Source: Flavobacteriales bacterium UBA7382
GTDB taxonomy: Bacteria > Bacteroidota > Bacteroidia > Flavobacteriales_D > Sanyastnellaceae
NCBI GenBank assembly: GCA_002469765.1
Contig: DKNS01000127.1
Coordinates: 1,753 to 7,920 of the forward strand
Direction of reading: 5' to 3'
DNA length: 6,168 nucleotides
This document shows, piece after piece, positions 1-5,824 of this stretch. Below the pieces are notes generated by a model. The model saw only the letters and a program-made list of their open reading frames with translations, searched no databases and had not been told where the DNA came from. The first letter of the stretch is position 1; every line of letters begins with the position of its first letter. A program made the position numbers and the translations under genes.

Positions 1-60
1 AGGGGTGCCCATTCGGTTGTTCTTCAGGAAAAAGTGAGGCCAGAGGGTCGGACTGTTTCC

Positions 61-68
61 TACATTTG
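61..68 (+). promoter_or_regulatory. Bacteroidota -7 promoter element of metK
   Basis: TACATTTG matches the Bacteroidota -7 consensus TAnnTTTG exactly and lies 22 nt before the metK start codon, so transcription would begin around position 73-75 and give a leader of less than 20 nt. No TTG or TTTG is found at the expected -33 distance, so the upstream half is weak or absent. A 10-bp palindrome, TTTGATCAAA (65-74), overlaps the element and the predicted start site. Confidence 0.5.
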
Positions 69-90
69 ATCAAACCAAACCCCATCGTCG

Positions 91-1350
91 ATGAGTTATT
101 TCTTCACGTCTGAATCGGTTTCAGAAGGTCACCCGGACAAAGTCGCCGACGCGGTGTCTGATGCGTTGATCGATCACTTTTTGGCGTTTGACCCGCAGTC
201 AAAGGTGGCGTGCGAAACGTTGGTAACCACGGGGCAAGTGGTGCTGGCAGGGGAGGTGAAATCGGAAGCTTACCTCGACGTTCAAAAGATTGCACGGGAC
301 ACCATTGCCCGCATCGGCTACACCAAGAGCGAGTACCAATTTGACGCGGCATCGTGCGGCGTCTTGAGTGCCATTCACGAGCAGAGTTCTGACATCAACC
401 AAGGTGTGGAACGCCAGGCCCCGGAAGATCAGGGAGCGGGCGACCAAGGCATGATGTTTGGGTATGCTTGCAGCGAAACAGACAACCTCATGCCATTGGC
501 ATTGGAATTGAGCCACCGCTTGTTGCGTGAGCTTGCGGACATCAGGAAGAAAGGGGAGGAGATGACATATTTGCGCCCCGATTCGAAGAGTCAGGTCACC
601 ATTGAATACCACGACGTCGGCACCCCCTTGCGCATTGAGGCCATTGTTTTGAGCACCCAACATGACGAGTTTGGCGAGAGCGATTCGGCCATGTTGGCCC
701 AAATTGAGAAGGACGTGGCCGAGTTGTTGATTCCCCGTGTGAAGGAATCGATGAGCGAGCGCGTCCAGGCCCTGTTCAAGGGAGACCACAAACTCCATGT
801 GAACCCAACGGGCAAGTTTGTGATCGGTGGCCCCCATGGCGACACGGGGTTGACGGGGCGGAAAATCATCGTGGACACATACGGTGGCAAGGGTGCCCAT
901 GGTGGCGGTGCGTTTAGCGGGAAGGATCCGTCCAAGGTGGACCGGTCTGCGGCTTACGCGACGCGTCACATCGCCAAGAATCTGGTGGCGGCTGGCGTGA
1001 CGGATGAGGCTTTGGTGCAAGTGGCCTACGCCATTGGCGTGGCCAATCCAGTGGGTTTGTTCGTGAACACCTATGGCAAGTCCAACGTGTCGATGACCGA
1101 CGGCGAAATTGCCCAGAAGCTCCTTGAGATTTTTCCGATGCGTCCCTTCGACATCGAGACCCGTTTCCAACTTCGTTCCCCAATCTACAGCGAGACGGCT
1201 GCCTACGGCCACATGGGGCGTGAACCTCAGAAGATCAAGAAGACCTTTGTCACCCACGAAAAGGGCGAGGAGAAGACCGTGATGGTGGAGCTCTTCCCTT
1301 GGGAAAAGCTGGACAAAGTGGAGGAGGTCAAGGTTGCATTTGGCCTCTGA
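91..1350 (+). CDS. metK: S-adenosylmethionine synthetase (methionine adenosyltransferase)
   Basis: This cytosolic enzyme makes S-adenosylmethionine from methionine and ATP, releasing phosphate and pyrophosphate; it supplies the methyl donor for most methylations. The 419-residue product is complete and of normal family length. Visible signatures in order are SEGHPDK at 11-17 (with His14 and Asp16 of the ATP/Mg site), the [12 protein letters not shown] hexapeptide region at 115-126 (Asp118, Gln119), [13 protein letters not shown] at 246-258, and the glycine-rich phosphate-binding [15 protein letters not shown] at 271-285. The numbering of His14, Asp16 and Asp118 agrees with what I recall for the E. 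coli enzyme. The ATG at 91 fits the usual [17 protein letters not shown] beginning. It is probably transcribed alone, because the next gene lies on the opposite strand with only 28 nt between stop codons. No SAM riboswitch is seen in the short leader. Nothing is truncated or missing. Confidence 0.98.
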   Translation: MSYFFTSESVSEGHPDKVADAVSDALIDHFLAFDPQSKVACETLVTTGQVVLAGEVKSEAYLDVQKIARDTIARIGYTKSEYQFDAASCGVLSAIHEQSSDINQGVERQAPEDQGAGDQGMMFGYACSETDNLMPLALELSHRLLRELADIRKKGEEMTYLRPDSKSQVTIEYHDVGTPLRIEAIVLSTQHDEFGESDSAMLAQIEKDVAELLIPRVKESMSERVQALFKGDHKLHVNPTGKFVIGGPHGDTGLTGRKIIVDTYGGKGAHGGGAFSGKDPSKVDRSAAYATRHIAKNLVAAGVTDEALVQVAYAIGVANPVGLFVNTYGKSNVSMTDGEIAQKLLEIFPMRPFDIETRFQLRSPIYSETAAYGHMGREPQKIKKTFVTHEKGEEKTVMVELFPWEKLDKVEEVKVAFGL

Positions 1351-1378
1351 TTCACCCCAGCCTCTGGTTCAGAAACCG

Positions 1379-2095
1379 TCAGAACACGAAGTCGTATCCC
1401 TTGAGGGTCATGATGCTGTAAGCTTCGTCGTTGAAACTGAAAAGTTGGCTGCCTTTGTGCTGTCCATATCCTGAACCGTCAGATTTTTTTTCGAGGTCGA
1501 CAAGAAGCTTCGATTTGAAGAGCTTCTTTCGGAAGTTGCGCTTGTCAAACGTCTTGCGCATGGCCTTTTCATAGAGGTTTTGGAGCTGGCCCAAGGTGAA
1601 CTCTTTGGGAAGCAGGTCAAACCCGACTGGGCGACGGCGCACGCGACGCTTGAGGCGCTCTCGGGCGTAGTCCACAATGTCGTTGTGGTCAAAGGCCAAG
1701 TCAGGGACCTCGTTCACAGGGACCCAATGCATGCCATGGTGCTCCCATTCCTCGGTGCGGAAGTCGTCGGTGTTCACCAAAGCATAGTGGGCGATGTTCA
1801 CGACGCGGCCTCCCGGGTGACGAAAGACTTGGCCGAAGGCCCGCAGCTGTTCGACCATGCTTGGGTTGTCGTACCCGAACAGGTCGTTGAACATCTTTTT
1901 GGCAGACAGGAGGAGTTCTTCGTTGGCCTTCAAGTACCGGCTGGGCAGAAACAGCGCTCCCTCAAAAGGGGGACGGGTGCTTTTGGCCAGCAGAATTTTC
2001 AGGTCCACCCCGTCAAAGCCAAACACCACCATGCTTGTGGACAACGCCGCTTGGAAATCAGGTTCCTCTTGAGGGAAATGTATCATGTCGCCCAT
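1379..2095 (-). CDS. NrtR/AraR-type transcription regulator: degenerate Nudix domain plus winged helix
   Basis: The 238-residue protein has the two-part plan of NrtR-family regulators: an N-terminal Nudix fold (about 17-150) that in this family senses ADP-ribose or another small ligand, and a C-terminal winged-helix DNA-binding domain (about 155-232). The segment FTLGQLQNLYEKAMRKTFDK (167-186) followed by RNFRKKLF is highly typical of the latter. Aligning the Nudix signature GX5EX7REUXEEXGU over residues 53-75 leaves the early Glu59 and the late Gly74, but the catalytic REUXEE core reads KMFNDL (67-72), so hydrolysis is unlikely. The arginine-containing stretch RHPGGRVVNIAHYALV (92-107) is also family-like. 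Bacteroidota homologues include the arabinose regulator AraR of Bacteroides, but nothing here shows the ligand or target genes. The predicted promoter lies only 4 nt before the ATG at 2095, so translation is either leaderless from there or begins at Met4 (2086). It is divergent from dnaB. Database labels such as 'NUDIX hydrolase' would probably be misleading. Confidence 0.88.
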   Translation of the reverse strand: MGDMIHFPQEEPDFQAALSTSMVVFGFDGVDLKILLAKSTRPPFEGALFLPSRYLKANEELLLSAKKMFNDLFGYDNPSMVEQLRAFGQVFRHPGGRVVNIAHYALVNTDDFRTEEWEHHGMHWVPVNEVPDLAFDHNDIVDYARERLKRRVRRRPVGFDLLPKEFTLGQLQNLYEKAMRKTFDKRNFRKKLFKSKLLVDLEKKSDGSGYGQHKGSQLFSFNDEAYSIMTLKGYDFVF

Positions 2096-2099
2096 GAGG

Positions 2100-2130
2100 C
2101 AAAATTAGGATGCCATTTTGAGGTGGCAAA
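2100..2130 (-). promoter_or_regulatory. Bacteroidota promoter of the Nudix-type regulator gene
   Basis: Read on the minus strand, TTTG (2130-2127), a 19-bp spacer and TAATTTTG (2107-2100) give a full match to the Bacteroidota sigma-ABfr pattern TTTG-N19-TAnnTTTG. Transcription would begin at about 2093-2095, at or next to the start codon of the gene, which implies a leaderless or nearly leaderless message. The spacer contains the inverted repeat TGCCA-N8-TGGCA. Confidence 0.7.
2111..2128. promoter_or_regulatory. Candidate operator, inverted repeat TGCCA-N8-TGGCA
   Basis: Perfect 5-bp half sites (2111-2115 and 2124-2128) separated by 8 bp make an 18-bp site filling the spacer between the -33 and -7 elements of the regulator's promoter. 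NrtR-family proteins bind palindromes of about 20 bp, and such placement would block RNA polymerase. Autoregulation is an inference; the site is short enough to arise by chance. Confidence 0.35.
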
Positions 2131-2168
2131 GCCGCGAGGGGTGTATGTGCAAAACAGGGATGAAAAGA

Positions 2169-2177
2169 TGTGGATAA
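2169..2177 (-). promoter_or_regulatory. DnaA box TTATCCACA upstream of dnaB
   Basis: The plus strand reads TGTGGATAA, which is the exact complement of TTATCCACA, the high-affinity DnaA-binding 9-mer. It ends 32 nt before the preferred dnaB start codon, inside the 114-nt divergent intergenic region. No other exact copy was noticed in the window, so this is not an origin cluster; a single box in front of dnaB suggests transcriptional control by DnaA. Binding itself is inferred. Confidence 0.6.
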
Positions 2178-2195
2178 CGGTCCAGAAGTGGACTG

Positions 2196-2203
2196 TACCT
2201 TTC
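2196..2203 (+). promoter_or_regulatory. Weak -7-like element before dnaB
   Basis: TACCTTTC matches TAnnTTTG at all but the last base and lies 6 nt before the dnaB ATG. No TTG is present at the matching -33 distance. If used, the dnaB transcript would be leaderless. This is the best plus-strand candidate in the intergenic region, but it is weak. Confidence 0.25.
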
Positions 2204-2209
2204 GGACCC

Positions 2210-3748
2210 ATGTTTGACGCACCCTCTCCTCAAAGCACTTCCTCGTCCAACCGTCCCAGAGACCTCGGTCGCGGCGGGGTTCCGGCCATTCCTGGCGCCA
2301 AGATTCAGCCGCAGGCCAAAGAGTTGGAAGAGGTGGTGTTGGGGGCCATGATGGTCGAGAAGTCGGCGGTCAATGCTGTCATCGATGTGCTGCAGCCTGA
2401 AAGCTTCTACGTGGAGGCGTACGGCGAGGTGTTCCGCGCCATCCAAACCCTGTTCAACAATTCGGAGCCCATTGATTTGCTCACGGTCACCGAGCAACTG
2501 CGCAAAGATGGAAAGTTGGACATGCTGGGGGGCAGCCATCGGGTGGCGTCGTTGACGTCCCGTGTGGCGAGCAGCGCCAACGTGGAATTCCACGCTCGGA
2601 TCATCGCGCAGAAGCACATCCAGCGGGAATTGATTCGCGTGTCCAATGCCATCATCGAGAAGGCTTACGACGAGACGTCCGATGTGTTTGACCTCCTGGA
2701 CGAAGCGGAGTCGAAGTTGTTTGAGGTCGCGGAAGGCAACATCCGCAAAAGCTACGAGAGCATGAGCACGGTAATGCGTCAGGCGTTGGACGACATTGAG
2801 GCCGCCCGGAACAACGAAGATGGCGTCAGCGGCGTGCCTTCAGGCTTCCACGATTTGGACAAAATCACAGGCGGCTGGCAGCGCTCGGACATGGTTGTTC
2901 TCGCGGCACGTCCAGGAATGGGCAAGACAGCCTTCGTTTTGTCGATGGCACGGAACATGGCGGTGGACCACGACATCCCGGTGGCGGTCTTCAGCTTGGA
3001 GATGTCGGCCGTGCAGTTGGTGCAGCGTTTGATCTCGTCGGAAACGGAGATCAACAGCGATAAATTCAGAAAGGGCAACCTTGAAGAGCACGAGTACCAA
3101 CAGTTGCATTCGCGTTGCGGAAAGCTGAGCAAGGCGCCTCTGTTCATCGATGATACGCCAGGGTTGAACATCTTCGAATTGCGCGCCAAGTGTCGACGCT
3201 TGAAAGCCCAGCATGGAATCGACATGGTCATCATCGACTATCTGCAGCTGATGAGTGCGGGCAGCGACAAAGGCAACCGTGAGCAGGAGATTTCGAGCAT
3301 TTCAAGATCCATCAAGGGCATCGCGAAGGAACTTGACGTGCCCATCATTGCGTTGTCTCAGTTGAGCCGTAATGTGGAGACCCGGGGTGGTGACAAGCGA
3401 CCGTTGCTGTCTGACTTGCGCGAATCTGGAGCCATTGAGCAAGACGCCGACATCGTGGCGTTCATTTACCGCGCTGAGTATTACGGGATCACAGAACACC
3501 CTGACGGGATCGACACTGCTGGCCTGGGCGAATTGATTCTGGCCAAGCACAGGCATGGCGCGTTGGACACCATCAAGATGAAGTTCGTGAAGAACCTCGC
3601 CAAGTTCATCAACTATGACACTTTCGGGGACCTGGGCATCTCGGGCGGCGCGATGCAGCCCAACGAGGCCTTTGGGGCGACTGTGACCAAAACCTTGCCG
3701 TCGAAGATGAACGAAGATCCTGTTTCGGGAGGCGACACACCTTTCTGA
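2210..3748 (+). CDS. dnaB: Replicative DNA helicase DnaB
   Basis: This is the hexameric ATP-driven helicase that unwinds DNA at the replication fork. The 512-residue product has a flexible Ser/Pro/Arg-rich start (1-35), the helical N-terminal domain (about 36-140, beginning PQAKELEEVVLGAM), a linker that packs helicases together (about 155-205), and the RecA-like motor. Motor motifs are Walker A ARPGMGKT (233-240, Lys239), the catalytic-glutamate strand FSLEMS (261-266, Glu264), Walker B VIIDYLQLM (340-348, Asp343), ALSQLSR (381-387), DLRESGAIEQDADIV (402-416) and KHRHG (446-450). The tail (about 480-512) ends GGDTPF. The ATG at 2210 is chosen because the reading frame further upstream runs antisense through the regulator gene and codes for nothing helicase-like. 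An in-frame ATG at 2168 (MWITVQ) is possible but would put the DnaA box inside the coding sequence. No intein is present. Confidence 0.97.
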   Translation: MFDAPSPQSTSSSNRPRDLGRGGVPAIPGAKIQPQAKELEEVVLGAMMVEKSAVNAVIDVLQPESFYVEAYGEVFRAIQTLFNNSEPIDLLTVTEQLRKDGKLDMLGGSHRVASLTSRVASSANVEFHARIIAQKHIQRELIRVSNAIIEKAYDETSDVFDLLDEAESKLFEVAEGNIRKSYESMSTVMRQALDDIEAARNNEDGVSGVPSGFHDLDKITGGWQRSDMVVLAARPGMGKTAFVLSMARNMAVDHDIPVAVFSLEMSAVQLVQRLISSETEINSDKFRKGNLEEHEYQQLHSRCGKLSKAPLFIDDTPGLNIFELRAKCRRLKAQHGIDMVIIDYLQLMSAGSDKGNREQEISSISRSIKGIAKELDVPIIALSQLSRNVETRGGDKRPLLSDLRESGAIEQDADIVAFIYRAEYYGITEHPDGIDTAGLGELILAKHRHGALDTIKMKFVKNLAKFINYDTFGDLGISGGAMQPNEAFGATVTKTLPSKMNEDPVSGGDTPF

Positions 3749-3761
3749 CCAGAGAGGGATC

Positions 3762-3794
3762 TTGGTCCAGGGACGTCAAAGGGATGTACCTTCG
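3762..3794 (+). promoter_or_regulatory. Possible promoter between dnaB and the downstream exported-protein gene
   Basis: TTG (3762-3764), a 22-bp spacer and TACCTTCG (3787-3794) resemble the Bacteroidota promoter pattern with one mismatch in the -7 element. The -7 element overlaps the palindrome CCTTCGAAGG (3789-3798), which ends just before the ATG at 3800. The downstream gene could therefore be transcribed separately as well as from dnaB. Confidence 0.3.
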
Positions 3795-3799
3795 AAGGC

Positions 3800-5068
3800 A
3801 TGGACTGGATGCGCAGAGGATTGTTGAGTCTGGTAGGTTTGGCTCTGGTGAGTGTGGCATGGTGCGCCCGGATTTTGGTTCCCATGGACGACAGCCAAAC
3901 CAACCACCTCAAGGCATATGGAGTGGCGTTTTGGATTTTGGAAAATGGGGTGGAGGTGGAGTGGCTCTTGAACTACCGTGGGGGCAGCTTTTTGATGCCC
4001 AACATCCCAGAGATCCAGAGCGAATGTGTGATCCGAGGGGTGTCCCACCAAGTCATCGCCGACGTGCAGGCCGCCCAAATTTTGCAGGAAGTGGCGGATC
4101 CTGAAGTGAACATGGAGCGGGTCAAGCTGGAAGTGACGCCCAAGGTGGCCGTCTACAGCCCCGACGGCAAACAGCCTTGGGACGATGCCGTGACCTTGGT
4201 GCTGACCTACGCTGAAATTCCGTACGACGTTGTCTACGACGAACAAATCTTGACGGGAGAGCTGCCGAAGTACGATTGGTTGCACCTGCACCATGAGGAT
4301 TTCACCGGGCAGTACGGCAAGTTCTACAAGGCCTACCGCAGCGCAGCATGGTACCAGGCGGAGGTGGAACGCCAAAGCACCACGGCCCAATACATGGGCT
4401 TCCAAAAAGTGAGTGAGATGAAGCGTGAAGTTGCCACCACCATCCGCGATTTCGTGTTGGGCGGTGGGTTCTTGTTCACCATGTGTTCAGGGACGGACAG
4501 CTACGACATCGCCCTTGCGGCGCAGGGGGCGGACATTTGTGGGCCCATGTTCGATGGGGACCCCGCCGACGCATCCGCCCAGTCCAAGTTGGACTTTGAA
4601 AAAGGCCTGGCCTTCCAGGATTACCGGTTGGAAATGGACCCGATGGTGTATGAATTCTCGGACGTCGACGGCACGAAGGACCACGGTGGCATCAAGCCCA
4701 TCAACGATTTTTTCACGCTCTTCGATTTCTCGGCGAAATGGGACATCGTTCCCACGATGCTGACTCAGAGCCACGAGCGTGTGATTGCGGGATTCATGGG
4801 CCAAACAACCTCCTTCCGCAAGGACTTCATTCGTCCAGACGTGACGATCATGGGGGACAACCGAAATTTGCCTACGGCCAAATACATCCACGGAACCCTG
4901 GGGCTGGGCCAATGGACGTACTACGGCGGGCACGATCCGGAAGATTACCGGCACTTGGTCAACGATCCGCCCACAGATTTAAACTTGCATCCCAACAGCC
5001 CAGGCTACAGGCTGATCTTGAACAACATTTTGTTCCCGGCTGCCAAGAAAAAGGACAGGAAGACCTAA
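3800..5068 (+). CDS. Exported conserved Bacteroidota protein, commonly labelled 'asparagine synthetase B'
   Basis: The 422-residue protein begins with a signal peptide: Arg5-Arg6, then the hydrophobic run LLSLVGLALVSVAW (8-21) and probable cleavage near Cys22/Ala23, so it should act outside the cytoplasm. Cys22 lies in VAWC, a poor lipobox. Conserved-looking blocks are VAVYSPDGKQPWDDAVTLVL (116-135), YDWLHLHHEDFTGQYGKFY (158-176), GGGFLFTMCSGTDSYDIALA (221-240), PTMLTQSH (318-325) and YYGGHDPEDYRH (374-385). I recall very similar proteins next to dnaB in flavobacterial genomes, named asparagine synthetase B. The sequence does not support that name: there is no N-terminal Cys2 amidotransferase domain and no proper SGGxDS ATP loop, only SGTDS. 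The strand-Cys229-turn pattern (FLFTMCSG) looks more like a class I glutamine-amidotransferase-like fold, but activity is unknown. The gene follows dnaB by 51 nt. ATG 3800 or 3809 could be the start; AAGG at 3795-3798 suits the second slightly better. Confidence 0.85.
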   Translation: MDWMRRGLLSLVGLALVSVAWCARILVPMDDSQTNHLKAYGVAFWILENGVEVEWLLNYRGGSFLMPNIPEIQSECVIRGVSHQVIADVQAAQILQEVADPEVNMERVKLEVTPKVAVYSPDGKQPWDDAVTLVLTYAEIPYDVVYDEQILTGELPKYDWLHLHHEDFTGQYGKFYKAYRSAAWYQAEVERQSTTAQYMGFQKVSEMKREVATTIRDFVLGGGFLFTMCSGTDSYDIALAAQGADICGPMFDGDPADASAQSKLDFEKGLAFQDYRLEMDPMVYEFSDVDGTKDHGGIKPINDFFTLFDFSAKWDIVPTMLTQSHERVIAGFMGQTTSFRKDFIRPDVTIMGDNRNLPTAKYIHGTLGLGQWTYYGGHDPEDYRHLVNDPPTDLNLHPNSPGYRLILNNILFPAAKKKDRKT

Positions 5069-5090
5069 AGACAGTCGCGGATCGCCTGCT

Positions 5091-5675
5091 TCAGGGTTCG
5101 ATGGTGGCCGTCAAGGTGACGTGCTGCACCCCGTCTTGGGGCGGTTCGGCCACGAATTCGATGGGGCCGCGTGTGCGTTTGGCCATGGAAATCAGTCCCA
5201 GCCCTGCATTGCCTTGGTTGCCGGATTGCTCGCCGTTGCACAACACCTCGATGTAGAGTTTGCGCAGTTGGGCGTGGTTGAGGCTGTTCATGTGCGCCAC
5301 CCGCTCCGACAGGGCTGAAGCGTCCGAAGTTGCCATCCAGTTTCCGCAGTGGACCTGGAATCCGATGGGGGTGTTCTCCAAAGTCAGGTAGAGGGCGATG
5401 TCCCCCGACGGGTCGATGTAGCCGTGATGAATGACGTTCTGCACGGCCTCGATGGTCACGAACAGAACCCGCTTCATTTCCTTGCGGCTGCACCCTGAGG
5501 TGGCCAAACTACGCTCGGCCAATTGCAGCAAGTGTGGGACGATGTCACGTTCCACAGTGCCTGTGAACGACAGCAGAATGCCGTAGCGCCCTCCGAGAGG
5601 GGTGCCTTCTGGTCCTGACGACCGCAGCCTTTGCTGCAGCATGGGGACCAATTCGGTGTGCTTGCTGTTGTCCAT
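5091..5675 (-). CDS. SiaB family protein kinase (DUF6272)
   Basis: This 194-residue protein resembles SiaB, a GHKL-type kinase that in Pseudomonas aeruginosa phosphorylates SiaC and so controls a diguanylate cyclase; the phosphatase SiaA opposes it. Matching features are GILLSFTG near the start (32-39), the N-box EAVQNVIHHG (76-85, with Asn80 as the likely Mg/ATP residue), ALSERVAHMNSLNHAQLRKLYIEVLCNG (121-148), typical of the family's middle, and the G-box GNAGLGLISMAKR (155-167). It lacks the dimerisation/His domain of sensor kinases, so it should act as a soluble protein kinase or anti-sigma-like switch. The start at 5675 gives the usual family length; an in-frame ATG at 5735 would add 20 Arg-rich residues with no recognisable role. 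No siaC-like (DUF1987) or PP2C phosphatase gene is seen in the window. It converges with the exported-protein gene (22-nt gap). Confidence 0.82.
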   Translation of the reverse strand: MDNSKHTELVPMLQQRLRSSGPEGTPLGGRYGILLSFTGTVERDIVPHLLQLAERSLATSGCSRKEMKRVLFVTIEAVQNVIHHGYIDPSGDIALYLTLENTPIGFQVHCGNWMATSDASALSERVAHMNSLNHAQLRKLYIEVLCNGEQSGNQGNAGLGLISMAKRTRGPIEFVAEPPQDGVQHVTLTATIEP

Positions 5676-5793
5676 CTTGCAGGGTGGATTTCGACGAATC
5701 GCTGAAAGGATTCGATGAAAACAACGACGCAACATACTAGACGGTTGCTTTGTTCCCTAGTGCAGAGGTCGGAAAATGAAGCGAACTTGTTCA

Positions 5794-5824
5794 CAAACAT
5801 AATGTTGCAGCAACGTCAGACGAA
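5794..5824 (-). promoter_or_regulatory. Promoter of the SiaB-family kinase gene
   Basis: On the minus strand, TTCG (5824-5821, one change from TTTG), a 19-bp spacer and TATGTTTG (5801-5794, an exact TAnnTTTG) make a good Bacteroidota promoter with the same spacing as the regulator's promoter. Transcription would start near 5788 and give a leader of about 113 nt to the ATG at 5675, or about 53 nt to the one at 5735. The promoter overlaps the end of the upstream small ORF. Confidence 0.55.
5804..5814. promoter_or_regulatory. 11-bp palindrome GTTGCAGCAAC in the SiaB gene promoter spacer
   Basis: GTTGC-A-GCAAC is a perfect inverted repeat lying between the -33 and -7 elements, where a bound repressor would block polymerase. 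The related 8-mer ATGTTGCG occurs at 5832-5839 and, inverted, at 5728-5735. Operator function is inferred from position only. Confidence 0.3.

Noticed and set aside
1..90. SAM riboswitch before metK
   Set aside because: The -7 element at 61-68 leaves a leader under 20 nt, and no known SAM aptamer core was recognised.
199..1257. Long 352-codon open frame on the minus strand through metK
   Set aside because: It lies wholly inside an unmistakable metK; the translation is His/Leu/Arg-rich with no domain, as expected from the shadow of a GC-rich gene.
1580..2209. 210-codon upstream extension of the dnaB frame
   Set aside because: It runs antisense through the regulator gene and shows no helicase similarity; DnaB of normal length starts at 2210.
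2168..2209. Alternative dnaB start at the ATG at 2168
   Set aside because: Possible, but it adds 14 residues unlike a DnaB start and would make the DnaA box coding; the ATG at 2210 gives normal family length.
2096..2209. Chromosomal replication origin next to dnaB
   Set aside because: Only one exact DnaA box and no AT-rich unwinding region or box cluster were seen.
3747..3767. Terminator hairpin after dnaB (GACCA paired with TGGTC)
   Set aside because: Only a 5-bp stem with an 11-nt loop and no T tract.
4484..4501. SGTDS as an asparagine-synthetase ATP loop (SGGxDS)
   Set aside because: One glycine is missing, the surrounding synthetase fold is absent and the protein is exported, so ATP-loop function is unlikely.
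4738..5256. 172-codon plus-strand frame spanning the end of the exported-protein gene
   Set aside because: It is an out-of-frame shadow that runs into the antisense of the kinase gene and has no recognisable features.
5474..5800. 108-codon minus-strand frame starting in the kinase promoter
   Set aside because: It overlaps the SiaB-family kinase in another frame; the kinase motifs decide which frame is real.
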